Positions 1 through 7,139 of a DNA stretch of 64,000 nucleotides are shown in pieces. Where the stretch lies: assembly GCF_001748145.1 (NCBI RefSeq), contig NZ_BCQA01000001.1, forward strand, positions 5,606,501 to 5,670,500, given 5' to 3'. The notes under the pieces were generated by a model. The model had not been told where the DNA came from, searched no databases, and saw only the letters and a list, made by a program, of their open reading frames with translations. Origin of the DNA: Bosea sp. BIWAKO-01. GTDB taxonomy: Bacteria > Pseudomonadota > Alphaproteobacteria > Rhizobiales > Beijerinckiaceae. The position numbers and the translations under genes are program-made. Numbering within the stretch: the first letter of the stretch is position 1; the number at the start of each line of letters is the position of its first letter.

Positions 1-316
1 CCTTGCCGTGCAAGTCGGCAAGTTCCGCCTCGAGTTCGACATGGTAGTGCGTCGTGCCGGAAATATTGCGCGTGCCCCCCGAGCCAGCGCCGGCACAGTC
101 GATGGCCTCGTGCATGGCGGCGAGCACGGCCGGATGCTGGCCCATTCCAAGGTAGTCATTGGCGCACCACACCGTGATCTCGCGGGTGCGCCCTTCCAGG
201 AACTGCTCCGCCGCGGGAAAATGCCCCTGAGCGCGAAGCACCTCTGCAAAAACGCGATAGCGTCCTTCGCGTTTCAACTCACAGATCTTTTCGGAAAACC
301 GCTCGTTGTATTGCAT
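1..316 (-). CDS. hemA: 5-aminolevulinate synthase, N-terminal part (runs off window)
   Basis: This gene encodes ALAS, the PLP enzyme that condenses glycine with succinyl-CoA to start heme synthesis by the C4 route of alphaproteobacteria. About 105 residues are visible. They begin MQYNERFSEKICELKREGRY and contain the family landmarks VWCANDYLGMGQHP and GAGSGGTRNISGTTHYH, which form the glycine- and PLP-binding entrance of the active site. The ATG at 316-314 is preceded on the minus strand by a purine-rich GAGGGCGGGG stretch. The rest of the gene, including the PLP lysine, lies outside the window. The upstream 150 bases are AT-rich and probably hold the promoter. Family assignment is secure from motif order and the typical N-terminus. 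Confidence 0.95.
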   Translation of the reverse strand, partial: MQYNERFSEKICELKREGRYRVFAEVLRAQGHFPAAEQFLEGRTREITVWCANDYLGMGQHPAVLAAMHEAIDCAGAGSGGTRNISGTTHYHVELEAELADLHGK

Positions 317-800
317 AGCGACCGCCCCGCCCTCTCTTTCTAAATCTATATCTCTCCATTTCTACTCAAGTTATCCGGTATAATTTTGATATATTTAGCT
401 TAACCGAAATATACTGCCCTATGGACGATCACTAATCCATGGACCAATGACTTTGCGATATTGCGACCTTTGTCGCGGACTGGCTCGGACTTTGTTCTCA
501 TTCTAAAGTGCAAGACGGCCGGCGATTCCCGAGGCCAGGAAGCGCGTGCCACGGAATGCCGCCGGAGACCGATCCGGATCGTTGATCGGCCCCGGTGGAA
601 CCTTCCCGATCATGACGCCCGAATCTCGAGCCACCTCCCCTGATTCCAAAGGACGCGCGCTCGGTTTCCTGCGCGAGCCTGGCCACAGCGTCGAGAGCAC
701 GCCGCCCCACCGCAAGACCTTCGTTGCGGCCGCGGTGTTCAGCTTGGGATCCCAGGAATGGGCAGGTTGCGGGGCCGCCGACATGGGCGAAGGCGAGACC
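317..800. other. Intergenic region upstream of hemA, no gene seen
   Basis: This 484-base gap lies between the hemA start and the 3' end of the BenE-family gene. Roughly 335-470 is AT-rich compared with its surroundings and is the likely hemA promoter region. I did not find an FNR box (TTGAT-N4-ATCAA) or a clean -35/-10 pair. The short open frames between 460 and 800 overlap each other on both strands, have no recognisable product, and look like chance frames of GC-rich DNA. Confidence 0.5.
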
Positions 801-2054
801 TCATGGCCCTAGGTCAGTCGCGCCCCTGCCTATTGCCAAGGGACTAGCGCCCGCGACAGGTTCACGGCGCGGCAAACGGCCATGCAGTATCGCGTGGGCG
901 ACGAGACCGATCACCAGCCCCCAGAACGCTCCGCCGATGCCGAGCAGGCTGATCTTGGCCGACGAGGCAAGGAATGTGATCAATGCTGCCTCACGGGAGG
1001 TCGGATCAGCCATCGCGCCGGCGAGGCTGCCGCCAATCGTTCCCAGCAGAGCCAGCCCTGCAAGCGTGGTGATGAAGGTCGCCGGGAACGCCATGAAGAC
1101 AGCCGCAAGCGCCACGCCGAAAACGCCGACAAGGACATAAGAGAACCCTGCGGCGATTCCGGCGATCCACCGTCTCGAGGGATCCTCATGCGCTTCCTTG
1201 CCCGTGCAGATCGCGGCCGTGATGGCTGCAACGTTGACGGCGTGGGAACCGAACGGCGCCATGATCAACGAACCGAGCCCTGTCACTGTCACGATCGGAT
1301 TGGCGTTGGTCCTGAAGCCATCATTGCGCAGCACGAGCATCCCCGGCATGTACTGGCCGGTCAACGTGATCAGGAAGAGCGGCAGCGCGACGCTCAAAAG
1401 CGCGTTGAGCGAGAATTCCGGCGCGGTGAACACCGGAGCAGCAAGCCTGAACTGAAGCCCCGAGAGATCGATACGTCCCTGCGCCGTCAAGAAGGCGAGG
1501 CCGAGCGCCAGAATACCAATGACCGCATAGCGGGGGCTGAACCGCTTCAGCGCGAGATAGGCGATGATCAGAAGCCCAACCAACAGTGGATCGACGCTCG
1601 CTCCGCCAAAGGCCCCGATGCCGAACTGCAGCAGGATACCGGCGAGCAGACCTGATGCAATGCCGGGCGGGATCAGCCTGATGACCTTCTCGAAATAGCC
1701 AGAGAGTCCAAGAGCGACGAATGCGGCTGCCGAGATCAGATAGGCGCCTACCGCTTCGGCATAAGGGGTCGTAGTGAGTGCCGTGACAAGGAAGGCTGCA
1801 GCCGGCGTCGACCAGGCCGTGATGATCGGCTCGCGATAGCGCCAGCTCAGATATAGCCCCGTCAACCCGACGCCGATGGAAACAGACCACACCCAGGATG
1901 CGGTCAGCTCGGGACTGAGGCCGGCGACCTTTGCCGCCTGAAAGACCAGAATGAAGGTTCCTCCATAGTTGACGATGACAGAGATCAGGCCGGCAACGAT
2001 CGGAGGCGTGAGATCGCGTGGACCGAGCGAAGATGATGACGAGACAGGCGGCAT
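801..2054 (-). CDS. BenE-family (benzoate/H+ symporter-like) membrane transporter
   Basis: The product is a polytopic inner-membrane transporter of about 417 residues with 11-12 hydrophobic segments. Motifs typical of the BenE/YdcO family are visible: an N-terminal PPIVAGLISVIVNYGGTFILV segment, PLFLITLTGQYMPGMLVL in the middle, and GSHAVNVAAITAAICTGKEAH followed by the ADPTSREAALITFL region. BenE members import aromatic acids with protons, but the family is broader and the substrate here is unknown. The open frame extends upstream to a TTG at 2177, which would overlap the divergent regulator gene. I chose the ATG at 2054 because it gives the family-length N-terminus. It shares a 115-base divergent control region with the MocR/PdxR-type regulator, so regulation by that protein is likely and a B6-related substrate is possible (inference). 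Confidence 0.85.
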   Translation of the reverse strand: MPPVSSSSSLGPRDLTPPIVAGLISVIVNYGGTFILVFQAAKVAGLSPELTASWVWSVSIGVGLTGLYLSWRYREPIITAWSTPAAAFLVTALTTTPYAEAVGAYLISAAAFVALGLSGYFEKVIRLIPPGIASGLLAGILLQFGIGAFGGASVDPLLVGLLIIAYLALKRFSPRYAVIGILALGLAFLTAQGRIDLSGLQFRLAAPVFTAPEFSLNALLSVALPLFLITLTGQYMPGMLVLRNDGFRTNANPIVTVTGLGSLIMAPFGSHAVNVAAITAAICTGKEAHEDPSRRWIAGIAAGFSYVLVGVFGVALAAVFMAFPATFITTLAGLALLGTIGGSLAGAMADPTSREAALITFLASSAKISLLGIGGAFWGLVIGLVAHAILHGRLPRREPVAGASPLAIGRGATDLGP

Positions 2055-2125
2055 GATCGTGTTCGTTTTCCTGAAAGCCCACCTGGCCCAGTCCAGCGAG
2101 GCGGGCTTGACTCCTAGCGGAGCAA

Positions 2126-2168
2126 TGGTCTGTTGATCCCCTCCACTTTCATCGGGAAGCTCAGACCA
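2126..2168. promoter_or_regulatory. Inverted repeat in the benE-like/mocR divergent control region
   Basis: TGGTCTG (2126-2132) and CAGACCA (2162-2168) are perfect 7-base inverted copies separated by 29 bases. The second copy abuts the TTG start of the MocR-type gene at 2170. Position and symmetry suggest an autoregulatory operator. MocR proteins usually bind spaced repeats in such divergent regions. There is no experimental basis here. Confidence 0.35.
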
Positions 2169-2169
2169 A

Positions 2170-3660
2170 TTGTTCAAGCATTCTCAATTGGAATCCGTGA
2201 AGGCTTGGCTCGCCCTTCCCGCCCATGCGGAACTCCCGCTTCACGCGCGGATCCAGCGGGCCTTGCGACAACTGATCCTCGATGGCGCGATTGGCCCGGG
2301 CAAGCCGCTGCCGGCCTCCCGCGCGCTCGCCAACTCGCTCGGCGTGTCCCGCGACACGATCGAAACCGCCTATGCCCAGCTCCATGCCGAGGGTTTCATC
2401 GACCGGCGGGTGGGCAGTGGCAGTTTCGTCGCTGAGATGACCGAGTTCTCTCCTGGCCACAGGCTCGCTCATCGCAGCGCGGTTCTGCGCAACCAAGCGC
2501 CGAACCTGAGCAGGCGCGGGGCGGCCATCTTTCGCAGTGGCGGCGTTCGCGAGCAGCTATCGCCCCGGCCGTTTGCGCCGGGCGTACCCGAGACACGCAG
2601 CTTTCCGCTGTCGCTCTGGCAACGCCTGGAACGGCAGGTGCTGAAGGAGACAGGCACCCCGGCACTGCTTCACGGAGATCCCCAGGGCGCGGAGCCGCTG
2701 CGACGCGCAATCGCCGACTATGTAAATCTGGAGAGAGGTGCTCGTGCCCATGCGGACCGCGTGCTTGTTCTGACAAGCTCACAGCAGGCGGTGGCGCTCT
2801 GCGCCACGATGCTGCTTGATCCTGGAGATCGCATCTTCGTCGAGGATCCCGCCTATTACGGGGCGCGCAAGGCGTTCGATGCCGCCGGCCTGGAATGTGC
2901 ACCCATCCGCGTCGACGATCAGGGAATTCTGGTCGAGCGGCTCGTTGACGATCCGCGCAAGGCCAAGGCCGTCTTCCTGACGCCGTCCCACCAGTTTCCG
3001 ACGGGCGCGACGCTTGCGCTCGACCGGCGTCTCTCCCTGATCGAATGGGCCGCCAAGCACCAGGCCTGGATCATCGAGGACGACTATGACAGCGAGTTCC
3101 ACTACGCCGGCAAACCAATGGCCTGCGTTCAGGGCCTCGATCAGCATGACCGAACCGTCTATATCGGCACATTCACGAAATCGCTCTTTCCTGGCTTGCG
3201 GGTCGGCTATGTCGTGCTGCCCCCGCAACTGGTCAAGCCGATGACGGTTGCACGCACGCTCCAGGACGGCCACACCGCCCCGATCGCGCAACTGACACTC
3301 GCCCGTTTCATGGAAGGGGGCCATTTCGGCGCGCATGTCCGTGCCATGCGAGGTGTCTACGCCGCACGGCTCGAAATCCTGACCGACCTCGTACGGACGC
3401 AGCTTTCGGCCTTCGTCGAGCCGCGGGCTCCAATCGGTGGGCTCCAGATGCCATGCGTGCTGACCGCTGACATTCCGGAGCGCGCGGCCGTCGACGCCGC
3501 GCAGCGCGTTGGCGTCGAGCTTCTGGGTCTGTCGGCGCTTCATGCATCAGGCCATGGCGAAGCGGGCTTTCTGATGGGTTTTGCCGCCTACACTCCGGCG
3601 GAGCTCGAAGTCGCGGTCAAGAAGCTCGCAGGCGCACTCCAGACGGTGAAGGGCACCTAA
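2170..3660 (+). CDS. MocR/PdxR-type transcriptional regulator (GntR HTH + aminotransferase fold)
   Basis: This is a 496-residue chimeric regulator. A winged-helix GntR domain (about residues 20-90: PLHARIQRALRQLILDGAI, PASRALANSLGVSRDTI, GSGSFV) is joined to a class I aminotransferase-like domain (about 130-490) that binds PLP as an effector rather than catalysing transamination. The PLP-lysine segment GTFTKSLFPGLRVGYV is intact, with the lysine near residue 337, and DDYDSEFHY precedes it. The frame opens with TTG at 2170, and a GTG at 2197 is the alternative start. A GGGAAG sits about ten bases upstream of the TTG. It is divergent from a BenE-family transporter and 233 bases ahead of a PLP-binding YggS-type gene, which favours a PdxR-like role in vitamin B6 homeostasis. 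Other MocR proteins control taurine, GABA or rhizopine genes. Confidence 0.9.
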   Translation: MFKHSQLESVKAWLALPAHAELPLHARIQRALRQLILDGAIGPGKPLPASRALANSLGVSRDTIETAYAQLHAEGFIDRRVGSGSFVAEMTEFSPGHRLAHRSAVLRNQAPNLSRRGAAIFRSGGVREQLSPRPFAPGVPETRSFPLSLWQRLERQVLKETGTPALLHGDPQGAEPLRRAIADYVNLERGARAHADRVLVLTSSQQAVALCATMLLDPGDRIFVEDPAYYGARKAFDAAGLECAPIRVDDQGILVERLVDDPRKAKAVFLTPSHQFPTGATLALDRRLSLIEWAAKHQAWIIEDDYDSEFHYAGKPMACVQGLDQHDRTVYIGTFTKSLFPGLRVGYVVLPPQLVKPMTVARTLQDGHTAPIAQLTLARFMEGGHFGAHVRAMRGVYAARLEILTDLVRTQLSAFVEPRAPIGGLQMPCVLTADIPERAAVDAAQRVGVELLGLSALHASGHGEAGFLMGFAAYTPAELEVAVKKLAGALQTVKGT

Positions 3661-3893
3661 TCTCCCACCATTCGGCACTCGCAAATGGTATGTCTCACCT
3701 TCTGAAAGTGGATGGGTTCAGCAGGCCACTTTCAAGGTAGAAACGGACAGACCTATCGGCCGGGTCGAAGGTTCGGGGATGGCGCTTCATCCGGGCATGA
3801 CCGGGCGGCCTTCAGGCGGGACCGTGAGGCTTCCACCCTCGGAAAAGTCTTCGCAAGGCTGGCCCGGCAGTCTCATCAGGAGCTTGTTTCCGC

Positions 3894-4694
3894 ATGGGTG
3901 CACCATCACAGAGCGCCCCTTCAGCCGAAGATATCGCGCGCTTCGGCCAAGATCCTGCCGAAGTATTTGCCAGGAATCTGAGAGCCGTTCAGGAGCGCAT
4001 CGCATCGGTCTGCCGCCGCTGCGGGCGGAATCCTGACGATGTGCGCCTGCTGCCGGTCACCAAGACGGTCCCCGCCCATATCCTGCGGCTGGCCTTTGGC
4101 GCTGGCATCTCCAGCTTTGGGGAGAACAAGCTCCAGGAGGCCCGAGACAAGCAGGCGGCACTTGGCGACCTGCCGATCCGCTGGAGCATCATCGGTCACC
4201 TCCAGACGAACAAGGTCAAGTATCTCACCCGCATCGCCGTGGAGTTTCATGCCCTCGACAGCGTCCGATTGGCCGATGAGCTCAACCGCCGGCTGGAGGC
4301 CGAGGGCCGCGACCTCGACGTCTTCGTTCAGGTGAACACGTCCGGCGAGGACAGCAAGTACGGCCTGCATCCCGACGAGCTTGTGCCGTTCGTCGAACGT
4401 CTGTGCGATTATCCTCGCCTCAAGCCGCGCGGCCTCATGACGTTGGCGATCTTCAGCGCGGATGCCGAGCGTGTGCGCACCTGTTTCCGGCTGCTGCGTA
4501 GCCTGCGGGACCGGGCCGTCATGATCAATCCCGGCCTTGTGCAGCTATCGATGGGCATGTCCGGTGACTTCGAGATCGCCATCGAAGAAGGCGCCAATGT
4601 CGTTCGGGTCGGCCAGGCCATTTTCGGTGCGCGACCGACCAGTGACGCACTCTACTGGCCTGGCCTCGTCCCAGCCTCTCAAGGGGGAGAGTGA
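3894..4694 (+). CDS. YggS/PLPBP-family PLP homeostasis protein
   Basis: This 266-residue protein has the alanine-racemase-like TIM-barrel fold. The family keeps free PLP in check and carries it, without known catalysis. Key segments are LLPVTKTVP with the PLP lysine near residue 57, FGENKLQEARDK, WSIIGHLQTNKVKYL, QVNTSGEDSKYGL and the phosphate-binding end LSMGMSGDFEIAIEEGANVVRVGQAIFG (named in pieces). It is slightly longer than most members (about 230 aa) because of an N-terminal extension of some 25 residues. The ATG at 3894 has AGGAG eleven bases upstream. It follows the MocR/PdxR-type regulator on the same strand with a 233-base gap, so co-regulation is possible but a single transcript is not shown. 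Confidence 0.92.
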   Translation: MGAPSQSAPSAEDIARFGQDPAEVFARNLRAVQERIASVCRRCGRNPDDVRLLPVTKTVPAHILRLAFGAGISSFGENKLQEARDKQAALGDLPIRWSIIGHLQTNKVKYLTRIAVEFHALDSVRLADELNRRLEAEGRDLDVFVQVNTSGEDSKYGLHPDELVPFVERLCDYPRLKPRGLMTLAIFSADAERVRTCFRLLRSLRDRAVMINPGLVQLSMGMSGDFEIAIEEGANVVRVGQAIFGARPTSDALYWPGLVPASQGGE

Positions 4695-4812
4695 CGACAC
4701 CGTGCCCGCAGGGTTGCGGTGGGGGCCGGAAGCGGAAACGCGGGGCTTCGCTTCGATACCCTTGGACACCAGCCCCGGCCTGACGTCGAGGCACAGGTCC
4801 TGCTCTGCCCGT

Positions 4813-5565
4813 TCAGGTCAACAACTGCCCGCCATCGACGACGATCGTTTGCCCGGTCACCCAGCTCGCCATGTCGCTCGCCAGGAACAAGGCGACATTT
4901 GCGACCTCTTCCGGCGCCCCGAACCGCCCCCAGGGGATGCTGCCGAGCGTACGCTCGTAGAGTTGCGGATCGGTCGTCTTGCGGCTTTCCCAGGAGCCGC
5001 CGGGAAACTCGATCGAACCGGGCGCAATCGCGTTGACCCGGATGCGCTTCGGCGCCAGCGCCCGCCCCTGCCCCATCGTGTAGTTGACGACCGCCGCCTT
5101 GACGGCGGCGTAAGGCAGCGAGCGCGGCACCGCCATCAGGCCGGAAATCGAAGAGATGTTGATGATGGCGCCGCCGCCCGCTTCCTCCAGGAACGGTATC
5201 GCCGTCTGGGTGGCGCGCACCGTCGCCATCAGGTCGACATTGATGCTGGCAAGCCAGCCGCTCTCGTCATCCTTCGAGCCGAAGCCCGACGCGTTGTTGA
5301 TCAGGATATCGATGCCACCGAGCGCACGCGCCGCGCCAGTCACGAAGTCTGCGGCCGCAGATGCCTCGCCGAGATCGCAGGCCATGCCGAAAACCGCCCC
5401 GCCATGCCGCTTCAGCTCGGCCTCTACCGCGCTGAGCCCCTCCGCATTGCGAGCGCAGACCGCCACACCGGCACCCGCCGCAGCGAAGGCGAGAGCGATG
5501 GATCGACCGATGCCGCGACTACCACCCGCGACAACGGCCTTCTTGCCCCTCAAGGAGATTTCCAT
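4813..5565 (-). CDS. Short-chain dehydrogenase/reductase (SDR) family oxidoreductase
   Basis: This is a classical 250-residue SDR with a Rossmann fold. The cofactor motif GGSRGIG (residues 14-20) is followed by CARNAEG, CDLGEA (adenine-ring Asp about residue 64), NNAS (90-93; the usual NNAG is changed), the catalytic Ser in ISSISG (about 138-141), and Tyr152-x3-Lys156 in PYAAVKAA. The C-terminal RIRVNAIAPGSI and SWVTGQTIVVDGG segments are standard. The arginine after CA suggests NADP(H) preference, but this is only inference. The substrate cannot be told from sequence. It is transcribed alone, convergent with the PLP-binding protein gene. Confidence 0.92.
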   Translation of the reverse strand: MEISLRGKKAVVAGGSRGIGRSIALAFAAAGAGVAVCARNAEGLSAVEAELKRHGGAVFGMACDLGEASAAADFVTGAARALGGIDILINNASGFGSKDDESGWLASINVDLMATVRATQTAIPFLEEAGGGAIINISSISGLMAVPRSLPYAAVKAAVVNYTMGQGRALAPKRIRVNAIAPGSIEFPGGSWESRKTTDPQLYERTLGSIPWGRFGAPEEVANVALFLASDMASWVTGQTIVVDGGQLLT

Positions 5566-5799
5566 TGCGTAGCCCCGTGCAAATCATTTGGCAGATCACG
5601 CCATGGTGCGCCTTGGACAAAGCGGCCTCAATACGAATATGACCGGGCGGTGATATGTCCACACCCCAGTGCGGATCGAACCCCGCCGGCTCTGTCCGTC
5701 TCGGGCGGGAGTTTTCGCGGGAAGGCGCAGGTTTCCTCCGCTCATGTCCAGAATGTGAGCAGTGATGGAGTGACGAGCGCTCGCTGGAACCGGGACCGC

Positions 5800-6978
5800 T
5801 CAGCGCGCAAGCGGCATCCTGAATCTGAACCTCGTGCCCTCGGATGTCGAGATGACATCCAGCGTGCCCGCATGCGCCTTGGCGATCTGCGAGCAGATAT
5901 AGAGGCCGAGGCCGAGGCCCTGCTGGTTGGCTCTGGCGGAGGCGCGCACGAAGGGCTTGAAGAGCTCGGCCATGATCTCGGGCGGGATCGGCTCTCCCAT
6001 ATTCGAGACCGACAGCTCGAAATAATCGGGAGACTGATGAGCGTCCACGATCACGGGGCCGTCCTCGGCGCCGTGCCTCAGTGCGTTGGCGATGAGGTTG
6101 GACGCCATCTGGGCGATGCGCGCCGGATCGCAGTCGATGACGCCGTCGAACCGCAGGGCCGTCGCGATCTCGCGATCGGGATGCGTCGTCTGGAGTTCGC
6201 CGATGACCTGTTCGAGCGCAGGCTTCAGGTTCGTCTCGGCGCCGCGCTCGAGAATGAACCCGCCGCCCAGCCGACCGCGTGCAAAATCAAGGACGTCGTC
6301 GATCAGGCGCGACATCCGGCTGACGCTGCTCTGCATCATCGTCGCCAGCGTGCGCACCTTCGCCATGTCATCGCTTTTCAGCACCATGCGAAGGCCGGAA
6401 TGGATGGAGGCAAGCGGATTGCGAAGGTCATGGCCGAGCACGGCGATGAACTGCTCGCGGATCTCGGTGTTCTGCAATTCGCCGACCAGCCTGGCCGCGC
6501 TGTCGGCGAGTTTCTGGTGGGCGTCGAGGTGGAAGGCGATCAGTTCCGCGAAGAGCTTGAACATGCCGGTAATGGCCGGCGTGTTGACGACATGCGGCCG
6601 CGGGTCGATTGCGCAGAGCGTGCCGAAGAATGTCCCATCCGGCAGGATGATCGGCATCGATATATAGCTCTGCAGGCCATAGGTCGCAGGTGTATGGTGC
6701 CGGCAATAGACAGGGTCCGCGTCGACATGGTCGATGACGACCATCTCGCGATGATCGCGGATCTCATTGCAGATCGTGGTCTCGATCTTGAGCTCGCCGC
6801 CCGGCTGCAGGCCGAACGCGATTTCGTCGCGAACGCCACAGGCGACCCAGCGATCCTCGGTCACGCGCGCGACAGCCGCAAAGCCCATGCCCGTCGTCCG
6901 GCAAACCACTTCCAGAATGCTCGGTACTGCGGCGATGGACGAGATCGCGGCAATATCCTCAGAGAAATCTTGACGCAT
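5800..6978 (-). CDS. GAF-domain sensor histidine kinase (soluble)
   Basis: This is a 392-residue kinase without membrane segments. Residues about 10-165 form a GAF domain (SILEVVCRTTGMGFAAVARV through SYISMPIILPDGTFFGTLCAID). The HisKA dimerisation helix carries the phospho-acceptor His183 in VLGHDLRNPLASI. The HATPase domain follows, with the N box NLIANALRHG, FKPFVRAS and the G box GLGLGLYI. It has no receiver or output domain and no response regulator gene beside it, so its partner is elsewhere; the hybrid kinase just upstream could be one. The ATG at 6978 follows an in-frame TTG and is the natural start. The GAF ligand is unknown. It lies 161 bases downstream of the hybrid kinase on the same strand. 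Confidence 0.9.
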   Translation of the reverse strand: MRQDFSEDIAAISSIAAVPSILEVVCRTTGMGFAAVARVTEDRWVACGVRDEIAFGLQPGGELKIETTICNEIRDHREMVVIDHVDADPVYCRHHTPATYGLQSYISMPIILPDGTFFGTLCAIDPRPHVVNTPAITGMFKLFAELIAFHLDAHQKLADSAARLVGELQNTEIREQFIAVLGHDLRNPLASIHSGLRMVLKSDDMAKVRTLATMMQSSVSRMSRLIDDVLDFARGRLGGGFILERGAETNLKPALEQVIGELQTTHPDREIATALRFDGVIDCDPARIAQMASNLIANALRHGAEDGPVIVDAHQSPDYFELSVSNMGEPIPPEIMAELFKPFVRASARANQQGLGLGLYICSQIAKAHAGTLDVISTSEGTRFRFRMPLAR

Positions 6979-7139
6979 CAAACCCCGCCTGGAAAAGCGA
7001 GCCGAAACACAATCGTGACGACGCGTCTATGTCAAAAGACCGGTCACGATCGCCCATCCACGCCCGGATATGCGGCCGAGACATTTCCCCGTAGCCATAG
7101 GGATAACGGCCATTCCGGTCATATACCTCAGGATCGAGC

